DNA of 14,773 bases from JANMMJ01 sp964543235 (GTDB lineage Bacteria; Pseudomonadota; Alphaproteobacteria; Rhizobiales; Aestuariivirgaceae). The notes under the pieces were generated by a model, which worked only from the letters and a program-made list of their open reading frames with translations, ran no database searches and was not told where the DNA came from. A program made the position numbers and the translations under genes. The number at the start of each line of letters is the position of its first letter. Position 1 is the stretch's first letter. This document shows positions 6,675 to 12,754 of the stretch, piece after piece. Where the stretch lies: positions 1-14,773 of the forward strand of contig CAZIXE010000084.1 in NCBI GenBank assembly GCA_964543235.1, written 5' to 3'.

Positions 6675-6830
6675 TTGACCAAGATCATCCTGACGGCCGC
6701 TGTTGCCGGTTCGATTTCCATGCTGTCACTCATCGCCACAGCCGGTGCGGAGCCCAGCGAGGGCAAGAGCTATGGCCAGTGTCCGGCGGGTAGCCAGTGG
6801 AGCCAGACTCTGAAGAAGTGCGTGCAGTAG
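6675..6830 (+). CDS. Small secreted protein, 51 residues, TTG start
   Basis: This is a tiny exported protein with a signal peptide (residues about 2-22, ending ATAGA) and a mature peptide of roughly 30 residues, EPSEGKSYGQCPAGSQWSQ followed by TLKKCVQ, with two cysteines that could form one disulfide. The TTG at 6675 was chosen because GGAGA (6664-6668) lies 6 nt upstream and the signal peptide then begins MTKIILTAA; the longer frame from 6621 adds an Arg-rich stretch unlike a signal peptide. The C-P-G-S-x-W....C pattern recalls short secreted proteins common in Rhizobiales, function unknown. A 9-bp hairpin follows the stop. Confidence 0.7.
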   Translation: MTKIILTAAVAGSISMLSLIATAGAEPSEGKSYGQCPAGSQWSQTLKKCVQ

Positions 6831-6843
6831 ACCTGCACCCCGG

Positions 6844-6878
6844 GAAGGGAGGGCCGGATCCTGTGGGGTCCTCCCTTC
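6844..6878. terminator. Hairpin between convergent genes, probable terminator
   Basis: GAAGGGAGG (6844-6852) and CCTCCCTTC (6870-6878) form a perfect 9-bp stem with a 17-nt loop, 14 bp past the stop of the small secreted-protein gene and 15 bp past the convergent rlmJ stop. The T-tract is weak on both strands, so termination may be imperfect or Rho-assisted. Its position favours a bidirectional role. Confidence 0.5.
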
Positions 6879-6892
6879 ACGTTGCGTGTTGC

Positions 6893-7756
6893 TCATGTAT
6901 CCGTCAGCATACGGACCGTGGCGGCCGCCGTTTCATCCTGGTGTAGCGCCGCGCGCAGGGCCGGCAGCACGGCGCCAAGTTCACGATCCAGCTGCCAGGG
7001 GGCATTGACCACGCAGAGGCCCGACCCCGCTAGGCCGCCATCGCTGCGGACGGCGCGGATGCGGAGCTCCACCTGCAGCAGGCGCTGCAACGGCATCAGC
7101 CGCAGGCCGTCGGCCAGCCGCGCATCGAGGCCATCGCCGGTCACCGGGTACCAGATGCCATAGATGCCCTGCTGGAAGCGGGCCACACCATCAGCCAGCA
7201 TGGCGAGAATTCTCTCAACTTCATCGGTGCGTTCGTAAGGCGGATCGACAAGGATGAAGCCGCGCCGTTCGGGCGGTGGCAATTGCGCCTTGATGGCAAT
7301 GGTCGCATCGAGCCTGGTGACCGAAACCTGCCTGTCGCGTGCGAATTCCATGGCGAGCGCTGCGCCATCTTCGGGATGAAGCTCGTTCAGGATCAGCCGG
7401 TCGTGGCGGCGAAGCAGGTGGCGAATGAGCCGCGGCGATCCCGGATAATGCTGCAGCGGTCCTGAAGGATTGCAGGCGGCAATGGCGCGGCGCCAGGGCA
7501 GGATCAGGTCCTCGGCCTCAGGCACAAGCGGGCGTGGTGTTCCATCAGGATGGTAGAGCCGTCCGACGCCGTCCTGCCACTCCAGGGTCTTGAGTGCCTC
7601 CGGGCTCTCGAGGGCGTAGGTGCCCCGGCCGGCATGCAGGTCGAGCGCGCGGAAGGCTTTGTCCTTGCGAACCAGATGCTGGATGATGTGGGCTACGACA
7701 ATGTGCTTCAGCACATCGGCGTGATTGCCCGCGTGGTAGGCGTGACGGTAGTTCAT
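6893..7756 (-). CDS. rlmJ: 23S rRNA (adenine(2030)-N(6))-methyltransferase RlmJ
   Basis: This is a 287-residue SAM-dependent methyltransferase, close to the ~280 residues of E. coli RlmJ, which N6-methylates A2030 of 23S rRNA. The diagnostic N-terminus MNYRHAYHAGNHADVLKH is complete. The SAM-binding motif LDLHAGRGTYAL is at residues 39-50, NELHPED at 124-130, and the catalytic DPPYE at 171-175. It lies 11 bp behind the unknown periplasmic-protein gene in the same direction, so the two are probably co-transcribed, though no functional link is evident. The ribosome site is weak. Confidence 0.96.
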   Translation of the reverse strand: MNYRHAYHAGNHADVLKHIVVAHIIQHLVRKDKAFRALDLHAGRGTYALESPEALKTLEWQDGVGRLYHPDGTPRPLVPEAEDLILPWRRAIAACNPSGPLQHYPGSPRLIRHLLRRHDRLILNELHPEDGAALAMEFARDRQVSVTRLDATIAIKAQLPPPERRGFILVDPPYERTDEVERILAMLADGVARFQQGIYGIWYPVTGDGLDARLADGLRLMPLQRLLQVELRIRAVRSDGGLAGSGLCVVNAPWQLDRELGAVLPALRAALHQDETAAATVRMLTDT

Positions 7757-7767
7757 GGTCGCTGCTG

Positions 7768-8661
7768 TCAGAGCTTGCGGATGCTGGTCTCGTCGATCAG
7801 CGTGCCGTCCTGGCCGAGATTGACATAGAAGGCAAAGCCCGGAATGGCAGCGTCGGTGAAGAAGAACGAGACGCCGTCGGCCGACATGCCATAGTCGCCA
7901 CAGGCCGGTTCCGGCACTTCATCGGCCGGCTGGGCCTCGTAGGCCCTGCGGCGTTCGCCGACGGGCACGATCTCGAAGAAGGTGCGGCCGGCTTTCGGGG
8001 CAAGGCCCTCGGCGGGTGCGAAGACGCACTCGCCATCGTCGGGGATGAGCCCTTCGGCGGCAAGAGCGGGCAACAGTCCCTCGATCGTCCCGTGGGTCAG
8101 CGGAAAGGCACGCATCACCACCGAGGGGCTCTCGCCATTGACGCTCAGCATGAAAGTCTGGCTTTCGGCGTTGTACTCAACGGCCCAGGTGCCGGTCTCA
8201 AAGGCACAGCGTTCGGTCCACAGACCGAAGCCGCCGCCCGTTTGCCAGACCCAGCGGCAACGTGCCGTGTCGGTGGCGCCATAGGGCTTCGGGGCGGGGA
8301 TCGCGGCGGGGCCCGGCTCATAGTGGAAGGCCAGCACCTTGCGGGGTACGCACCAGTCATTCTCCTCCGGGCGGTAAAATGCACGCATGCCGGGGTGGTC
8401 ATCGGCAAAGCTCCGGCCTGGGGGATAGAAGCACACTGAATCACCGGTCACGGCGGTCACCGTCAGGCCCGCCATGCTGTCGGCGCGAAGATGCATGGCG
8501 GCGAAGGCGGCATCGAATCTGGCGTCGACCTGGCGGTTGAGGGTTGTCGCGAAGTCGCGGCCCGCTTCGTCAAAACGGATGAGTTCCACCGCGCCGGCGT
8601 CGGGGGTGAGCGCCAGTGACGCCAGCACGGCGCCGGCGAAGACGTTGGTTCGGCGAGCCAT
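7768..8661 (-). CDS. Predicted periplasmic protein of unknown function
   Basis: This 297-residue protein has an N-terminal signal peptide (MARRTNVFAGAVLASLAL..., cleavage likely after AGA near residue 24) and no later membrane helix. The mature part has several cysteines in conserved-looking contexts (VCFYPPGRSF, DWCVP, ARCRW, TERCAF, GECVF, EPACGDYG), suggesting a disulfide-bonded secreted protein, and many Trp/Phe/Tyr residues as in beta-rich folds. I do not recognise the family. It starts 69 bp from the divergent Bcr/CflA gene and is followed at 11 bp by rlmJ, so it heads a two-gene unit. GC-rich third positions support coding across the whole length. Confidence 0.78.
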   Translation of the reverse strand: MARRTNVFAGAVLASLALTPDAGAVELIRFDEAGRDFATTLNRQVDARFDAAFAAMHLRADSMAGLTVTAVTGDSVCFYPPGRSFADDHPGMRAFYRPEENDWCVPRKVLAFHYEPGPAAIPAPKPYGATDTARCRWVWQTGGGFGLWTERCAFETGTWAVEYNAESQTFMLSVNGESPSVVMRAFPLTHGTIEGLLPALAAEGLIPDDGECVFAPAEGLAPKAGRTFFEIVPVGERRRAYEAQPADEVPEPACGDYGMSADGVSFFFTDAAIPGFAFYVNLGQDGTLIDETSIRKL

Positions 8662-8719
8662 CGCGCCTGCTCATGCCAGAGTTCTCGCGTTCTGGCTACC
8701 GCGCCGCGGCCGCCATGGC

Positions 8720-8725
8720 TATAAG
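8720..8725 (+). promoter_or_regulatory. Possible -10 element for a leaderless Bcr/CflA transcript
   Basis: TATAAG (8720-8725) ends only 5 nt before the ATG at 8731, and no Shine-Dalgarno precedes that ATG. If it is the -10 box, transcription would begin at about the A of the start codon. No good -35 is visible at 16-18 bp, so this is a weak prediction. Confidence 0.25.
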
Positions 8726-8730
8726 TCGGC

Positions 8731-9939
8731 ATGTCCGTTGTCGAGGCAGCGCCAGCCGGCCGCGTCCGCGCGCCGTCCTTTGCCATTCTCGTCGCCATCA
8801 GCGCCATCGGTCCGCTGGCGCTCAATATCTTCATGCCGTCAATGCCGGGCCTGCAGCGGGCTTTCGGGGTTGATTACGGCATGGTGCAGCTGACGCTCAC
8901 CCTCTATCTGGCAGGCATGGCGGCCTGCCAGCTGGTCTATGGGCCGCTGTCCGACCGCTACGGGCGCCGGCCCATGCTGCTCGGCGGGCTGGCGCTGTTC
9001 GTGGCAGCGAGCCTCGTGGCGGCGGTGGCCCCCAACATCGAACTCCTGATTCTCGCCAGGCTGCTGCAGGCGATCGGCGGCGCGGCCGGCATTGTACTGG
9101 CCCGGGCCATGGTGCGCGATGTCTATGACCGGGAAAAATCGGCCAGCGTCATCGCCTACATCACCATGGCCTTCGTGCTGGCGCCCATGGTGGCGCCGGT
9201 GATCGGCGGCTTTCTTGACCAGCTGGCGGGATGGCGGGCGAGCTTCTGGTTGCTGGCGTTGCTCGGCATCCTTGTGCTTGCGGCAAGCCTCCGGTTTCTG
9301 CCCGAGACTCATGTGAGCCGCGGCAGCGGCAATGGTGTGAGCCTGCTTGGCAATGCGGTCCAGCTGTTCCGGCGGTCGCAGTTCCGCGGCTATGCCATGA
9401 CCCTCGCCTTTTCCTCGAGCGTGTTCTTCGCCTTCCTCGGCGGGGCGCCGCATGTCATGGTCGATGTGCTGCACCGGACGCCGGTCGAATACGGGCTGTG
9501 GTTCATCGCAGTGTCGGCGGGCTACATGTTCGGCAACTTCCTGTCCGGCCGCTTCACCCAGCAGTTCGGCATCGACCGGCTGATGCTGGCCGGTAATCTC
9601 TTGACCCTGTGCGGCGGGTTCTTGTGCCTCGCGGCTGCGGTGAGCGGCATGCTGACACCGGTCACACTGTTCGTGCCCATGGGGGTAGCCGCGCTCGGCA
9701 ACGGCCTCACCATTCCCAATGGCACGGCGGGTGCGATCAGCGTCGATCCACGCATGACCGGAGCGGCGGCCGGCTGGTCCGGCTTCACGCAGATGACCTG
9801 CGGGGCGCTCGCCTCGCAACTGGTCGGATCGCTGCAGAGCCAGTGGCCGTTCGCCGTGTTCTGGTTCATGGCGGGGGCGAGCGTCCTCGCGCTGCTGTCG
9901 CATCTGGCCATGATGCAGCGCAGCAGAAGCGGCCGCTGA
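8731..9939 (+). CDS. Bcr/CflA family multidrug efflux MFS transporter
   Basis: This is a 402-residue inner-membrane major facilitator of the Bcr/CflA (DHA1) drug efflux family, normal length, about 12 helices. Hallmarks are the first helix ISAIGPLALNIFMPSMPGL, motif A GPLSDRYGRRPMLL (residues about 71-84) and the family-typical QAIGGAAGIVLARAMVRD (about 116-133), followed by the PMVAPVIGGFL motif C region. Proton-driven export of drugs or metabolites is the known family role; the substrate here is unknown. The ATG at 8731 lacks a Shine-Dalgarno. It is divergent from the unknown periplasmic gene across only 69 bp, so their promoters overlap. It is not closely related to the two MFS carriers at 2503-4807. 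Confidence 0.94.
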   Translation: MSVVEAAPAGRVRAPSFAILVAISAIGPLALNIFMPSMPGLQRAFGVDYGMVQLTLTLYLAGMAACQLVYGPLSDRYGRRPMLLGGLALFVAASLVAAVAPNIELLILARLLQAIGGAAGIVLARAMVRDVYDREKSASVIAYITMAFVLAPMVAPVIGGFLDQLAGWRASFWLLALLGILVLAASLRFLPETHVSRGSGNGVSLLGNAVQLFRRSQFRGYAMTLAFSSSVFFAFLGGAPHVMVDVLHRTPVEYGLWFIAVSAGYMFGNFLSGRFTQQFGIDRLMLAGNLLTLCGGFLCLAAAVSGMLTPVTLFVPMGVAALGNGLTIPNGTAGAISVDPRMTGAAAGWSGFTQMTCGALASQLVGSLQSQWPFAVFWFMAGASVLALLSHLAMMQRSRSGR

Positions 9940-9980
9940 CCAATGGGAAGGTAAGGTTGCACGGAAGGGACGCCCTCGAC

Positions 9981-10009
9981 TTGTGGCCTGTAGCCGGCTG
10001 ATCTATGGT
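9981..10009 (+). promoter_or_regulatory. Predicted promoter of the RTX protein gene
   Basis: TTGTGG (9981-9986), a 17-bp spacer and TATGGT (10004-10009) form a moderate sigma-70-type promoter; TAGAAT at 10010-10015 is an alternative -10. The first in-frame ATG (10005) falls inside these elements, which favours translation from the TTG at 10038. Confidence 0.35.
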
Positions 10010-10037
10010 TAGAATTACCGGGGAGAGGGAGGATACT

Positions 10038-11579
10038 TTGGCAACAGTGACTTATTCGAACGCGGCCGGTGACCTTTGGCTGGGGGATTTCTTCGGTCCT
10101 GACGACGCGTCGAAGATCAATCTCAGGACGGCCACCACATTCCGCTATCAGAACTCCGACGGGACCGTCGTCACGGTGACGGGAACGGGGTTCACCTATG
10201 TGAATGGCGTGCCGACCGGCGGAACCATCAGCAGCATCGTCGTTGCCGATGGTGCGACCACGCTGGTGACGATCAGTGGCCTGAACACCCAGCTCTATGA
10301 TTTCTACTATGCCGCCTTCGGCTGGGATCGCGACGACCGGCCACGCCAGAATGGCGACGGCTGGCAGACCCTCTCCGTCCTGCTGGCGGGCAATGACACG
10401 ATCAATGGCGGCAATGGCAACGACGACATCATCGCCGGCGGCAATGAAGGCAATGACGTCATCAAGGGCAATGGTGGCGACGACTTCATCAATGGCAGCC
10501 GCGGCAACGACACGATGAACGGCGGCACCGGATTTGATACGCTGAGCTACGAGGATTCGCATTTCGGCAATGGTGCGTTTCGCGGCATCGTGCTCGACGT
10601 CGGTCTCGGCACGGTGACGGATTGCTGGAACAATAAGGACAAGATCTCCAATTTCGAACAGTTCCGCGGCTCGCGCTTCAATGACAGCATCAAGGGCACG
10701 GTTGCCGACCAGGAGTTCTTGGGCTTCCGCGGCGCCGACACCATCGATGCGGGCGGCACGTCGCAGCAGGACTGGGACCAGGTCCGTTACGACCGCGACG
10801 CCCGCTATGGCGGCAATTTCGGAATCGACGCCGACATGTCGACCGGCAAGATCCGCGACGGCTTCGGCTCGTTTGACTCAGTCACGAATGTGGAACTGAT
10901 CGTCGGCACGAAGTTCGCCGACACGTTCAAGGGCGGCGGCACCAATTCGCACGGGTTTGTCGGGCAGGCTGGCGTCGACAGCTACGACGGCGCCGGGGCC
11001 GATGACGGCATCGAGTTCTGGGGCAACAACACGGCCGGAGCAGTTCTCGACATGACCAAGGCCACGGGCCAGATCGTCAATGACGGGTTCGGCAATGCCG
11101 AAACCTATACGGGGGTCATCGAATGGTTCTGGGGCACCGGTCTTGCCGACAACTTCAAGGGCAACGCAGCTGCGAACTGGTTGGGCGGCGGCCGGGGAAA
11201 TGACACGATCTCAGGCGGCGGCGGCAATGACAATATCCGCGGGGCGGAGGATGCCGACCGCATGACCGGCGGCGCCGGGGCCGACCGTTTCGTCTGGCAA
11301 CGGGAGAATGAGGGCTTTGCCAATGACGTGATCACCGATTTTCAGACGGGCGTTGATGACATCGTGTTCCGCTTCAACAATTTCACAGGGATGGACGGCA
11401 CCGTGCGGTTCAGCAACAGCGCTGCCGCAACTCAGGCCGGCTCGTCATTCTTCTTCAATGCGGCGGACCAGAAGCTCTACTGGGACTCCGATGGTACCGG
11501 CGCCGGAGCGGCCATTGCGGTTGTCAAACTCACAGGCCTCACGGCGATGGCAGCGGGTGACATCGTGCTCGAAGTCTGA
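10038..11579 (+). CDS. RTX calcium-binding repeat protein, probable type I secretion substrate
   Basis: This 513-residue acidic, Gly/Asp/Asn-rich protein has no Sec signal peptide. Residues about 1-117 form an unrecognised N-terminal domain. A first RTX block follows (about 118-169; GNDTINGGNGNDDI, GNDVIKGNGGDDFING). Three degenerate ~75-residue modules lie at about 184-394, and a second RTX block (GRGNDTISGGGGNDNIRG, TGGAGADRFVW) leads into a serralysin-type C-terminus with ITDFQTGVDDIVF and a YWDSDGTGAG segment. RTX repeats fold on Ca2+ outside the cell, and a C-terminal signal usually directs export by an ABC/MFP/TolC type I system; none is in this window. No enzymatic domain is recognised. 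The TTG at 10038 was chosen over the ATG at 10005 because GGGAGG (10027-10032) lies 5 nt upstream. The stop is 6 bp from the convergent BTLCP protease stop. Confidence 0.88.
   Translation: MATVTYSNAAGDLWLGDFFGPDDASKINLRTATTFRYQNSDGTVVTVTGTGFTYVNGVPTGGTISSIVVADGATTLVTISGLNTQLYDFYYAAFGWDRDDRPRQNGDGWQTLSVLLAGNDTINGGNGNDDIIAGGNEGNDVIKGNGGDDFINGSRGNDTMNGGTGFDTLSYEDSHFGNGAFRGIVLDVGLGTVTDCWNNKDKISNFEQFRGSRFNDSIKGTVADQEFLGFRGADTIDAGGTSQQDWDQVRYDRDARYGGNFGIDADMSTGKIRDGFGSFDSVTNVELIVGTKFADTFKGGGTNSHGFVGQAGVDSYDGAGADDGIEFWGNNTAGAVLDMTKATGQIVNDGFGNAETYTGVIEWFWGTGLADNFKGNAAANWLGGGRGNDTISGGGGNDNIRGAEDADRMTGGAGADRFVWQRENEGFANDVITDFQTGVDDIVFRFNNFTGMDGTVRFSNSAAATQAGSSFFFNAADQKLYWDSDGTGAGAAIAVVKLTGLTAMAAGDIVLEV
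10389..10544 (+). repeat. RTX nonapeptide repeat block 1
   Basis: About five imperfect repeats of the calcium-binding GGxGxDxux type, 24-30 bp units rich in ggcaatggc/aacgac, encode the first beta-roll of the RTX protein. The units vary (NGGNGNDDI, GGNEGNDVI, GNGGDDFI, GSRGNDTM), so this is an old, diverged array. Confidence 0.85.
10587..11219 (+). repeat. Three degenerate internal modules of the RTX protein
   Basis: Three segments at 10587-10754, 10821-10997 and 11040-11219 share the pattern (V/A)xDxxxGxxxD..(N)xE...G(S/T)xxxDxxKG.....G..G.D...G. Examples are LDVGLGTVTD with DSIKG, ADMSTGKIRD with DTFKG, and LDMTKATGQIVND with DNFKG. The period is about 72-79 residues. They look like beta-solenoid units linking the two classical RTX blocks. 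Confidence 0.65.
11190..11291 (+). repeat. RTX nonapeptide repeat block 2
   Basis: Repeats GRGNDTISG, GGGNDNIRG, AEDADRMTG and GAGADRFVW encode the C-terminal calcium-binding beta-roll, directly preceding the predicted secretion region of the RTX protein. Confidence 0.8.
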
Positions 11580-11585
11580 TGGGCA

Positions 11586-12245
11586 TCAGAGCTGGCTCAG
11601 CTTGCGCCAGGCAAGATGGAGCCAGCGGCGCTTGCCGCTGATCGAATAGAGCGGCTGGTAGCTTGTGACCTTGCGCTCGGGCCGCACGGCGGAGTCGAGG
11701 CTGTCGAGAATGTAGCGCCCGCTCTGGAGCTTCACCGCGAGCACGGCGTGGCCGCGGCCCGTCGCCTTGTCGCGAACCACGACGAGGCGGAGTTGCTTTT
11801 CGGCGAAACCGAGTTCCATGAGGCTCACATATTTGAGGATGGCAATGTCCTCGCAGTCGCCGCCGTTCTCGATCGATTCGAGGGGGCTGGCCCATTCGTC
11901 ATCGCGACCGGGTTGCCAGCCGTCGGCGCGGTAGCGGACGAGGGCGTTAACAGTGCTGTTCACGCCTTTCAGCATGTCGGCGGGAGACCTCCCCCTGAGG
12001 CCGGCGAGTGTCTGCCGCCACTGCCTGAGGGCGGGCGAGCACAGGCTGCCTTCGCCGCCGCACAGGGCATAGACGGCGGCCTCGTCACGGTACTTGCGCG
12101 AGAAACGTTGCCACTGGGCGATCTCGCGGGCTGGATTCGAGGGGACCTCGAGGCTCTGGAAGAGGCCGGGCTGGAGGCCAGCGGCAGGGGCCGGGCTGGC
12201 CATGGCGAGGCCGGCCAGGGCGACGGTCAATAGCAGGTTACGCAT
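11586..12245 (-). CDS. BTLCP (transglutaminase-like cysteine peptidase, LapG-related)
   Basis: This 219-residue periplasmic protein has a signal peptide (MRNLLLTVALAGLAMASPAPAA). The bacterial transglutaminase-like cysteine peptidase domain (BTLCP, the LapG fold) is complete. Cys131 lies in GGDCEDIAILKY, where the adjacent Glu/Asp match LapG calcium ligands; His166 is in GHAVLAV and Asp181 in YILDSL. LapG of Pseudomonas cleaves the RTX adhesin LapA; many alphaproteobacteria carry BTLCPs of unknown target. The frame is open to 12680, but the codons before 12245 lack coding character and overlap a better gene. GGAG precedes the ATG at 12245 by 5 nt. It is tail to tail with the RTX gene and sits 74 bp behind a 45-residue membrane peptide, probably in one transcript from the LexA-box promoter. 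Confidence 0.88.
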   Translation of the reverse strand: MRNLLLTVALAGLAMASPAPAAGLQPGLFQSLEVPSNPAREIAQWQRFSRKYRDEAAVYALCGGEGSLCSPALRQWRQTLAGLRGRSPADMLKGVNSTVNALVRYRADGWQPGRDDEWASPLESIENGGDCEDIAILKYVSLMELGFAEKQLRLVVVRDKATGRGHAVLAVKLQSGRYILDSLDSAVRPERKVTSYQPLYSISGKRRWLHLAWRKLSQL

Positions 12246-12319
12246 GCTCACTCCGGCGCCGCCCGGATGGCGCGCCTTCACCGCCAGCGTCGCAGAGGGA
12301 GGTTGACGGTCCCTTAAGG

Positions 12320-12457
12320 TTAACGGGCGGTCTGGGTCAGGGCGGCCGGAACGGCGGCAGCGCGGTCCACGACATTCCCCAGCGCCAGCACCAGATGGGC
12401 GAGCACGGTGGCGGAAATCGTCATGCAGATCAGGGGGTAGAGGGCGGAACGCAGCAT
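12320..12457 (-). CDS. 45-residue single-pass membrane peptide
   Basis: The peptide has a hydrophobic helix at about residues 5-28 (LYPLICMTISATVLAHLVLA) and an Ala-rich polar tail ending QTAR. An excellent ribosome site, AAGGAG (12465-12470 on the minus strand), lies 7 nt before the ATG at 12457. Third codon positions are almost all G or C in this frame, and much poorer in the long overlapping frame, so this is the coding frame. An inner-membrane location is likely. It lies between a LexA-type promoter (12690-12718) and the BTLCP gene in the same direction, hence is probably DNA-damage inducible. The size class and predicted regulation resemble Caulobacter SidA (a 29-residue SOS-induced division inhibitor), but I see no sequence basis for homology. 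Confidence 0.75.
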   Translation of the reverse strand: MLRSALYPLICMTISATVLAHLVLALGNVVDRAAAVPAALTQTAR

Positions 12458-12475
12458 GGCGTGTCTCCTTGTCCA

Positions 12476-12497
12476 ACTCCGGAGGATGTTCCGGAGT
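12476..12497 (-). promoter_or_regulatory. Perfect hairpin immediately upstream of the membrane peptide ribosome site
   Basis: ACTCCGGA (12476-12483) and TCCGGAGT (12490-12497) form a perfect 8-bp stem with a 6-nt loop, ending 5 nt before the AAGGAG ribosome site. On the minus strand the loop plus 3' arm contain CCUCC, which could alternatively pair with the GGAG of the ribosome site. It has no U-tract, so it is more likely a translational or RNA-stability element than a terminator. Confidence 0.45.
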
Positions 12498-12539
12498 GCG
12501 GCCAAGATGCCGGGAGCGAGTCCTCGCTGATGTGCCGGC

Positions 12540-12665
12540 CGTCACAAACTGGCGATTTCGCCCGGCAAGCAATGCCGCAAGCAGGGCGGCTGCCATGAGG
12601 AGGGCGGCAGCTGCCGCCCATACGGCCTTTTCGATCTTTGACATCATCCTCATCACGTTCGTCAT
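12540..12665 (-). other. Possible first small membrane-protein cistron, no in-frame stop
   Basis: An ATG at 12665, preceded at 5 nt by GAGG, opens a frame beginning MTNVMRMMSKIEKAV followed by an Ala/Leu membrane helix and GRNRQF. It lies ~18 nt after the predicted transcription start. Third positions look coding over the first ~36 codons and then lose this bias near 12540, where another frame has a TGA. No in-frame stop occurs before the BTLCP stop at 11586. It may be a small protein disrupted by an indel (real or sequencing), an N-terminal extension of the BTLCP, or chance. The right boundary given is only where coding character fades. Confidence 0.35.
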
Positions 12666-12689
12666 CGGCACCTCTGTCACTGCCCCAAC

Positions 12690-12718
12690 AATCTAGAACA
12701 TACCACGAACAATGTCAA
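12690..12718 (-). promoter_or_regulatory. Promoter with embedded LexA (SOS) box
   Basis: On the minus strand TTGACA (12713-12718, 6/6), a 17-bp spacer and TAGATT (12690-12695, 4/6) form a strong sigma-70-type promoter, with transcription predicted to begin near 12683. The spacer contains GTTC-GTGGTAT-GTTC (12696-12710), an exact GTTC-N7-GTTC direct repeat, the established LexA operator of alphaproteobacteria. A repressor bound there would cover the core promoter. It faces the small membrane peptide and BTLCP genes. LexA binding has not been tested here, but motif plus placement is persuasive. Confidence 0.72.
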
Positions 12719-12754
12719 CCAGAATCTGCCTATAGTCCTAAGTATCAGGAAATG

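Noticed and set aside
8681..8692. GTTC-TCGC-GTTC as a second LexA box in the 8662-8730 divergent gap
   Set aside because: The spacing is 4 bp, not 7, so it does not match the operator.
8839..9903. 354-codon minus-strand frame inside the Bcr/CflA gene
   Set aside because: Highly charged, low-complexity translation antisense to an unmistakable MFS protein; GC-driven open frame.
9522..10562. 346-codon minus-strand frame spanning the efflux and RTX genes
   Set aside because: Its Ile/Val/Ala-rich part is just the reverse of the RTX repeat codons; it crosses two real genes and has no ribosome site or domain.
10389..11291. RTX repeats as a CRISPR-like or non-coding tandem array
   Set aside because: Repeats are in frame, diverge at third positions and encode calcium-binding nonapeptides; no regular spacers.
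12246..12319. Terminator or separate promoter between the 45-residue peptide and the BTLCP gene
   Set aside because: Only 5-bp imperfect GC stems without a U-tract, and no -35/-10 pair on the minus strand; the genes are better read as one transcript.
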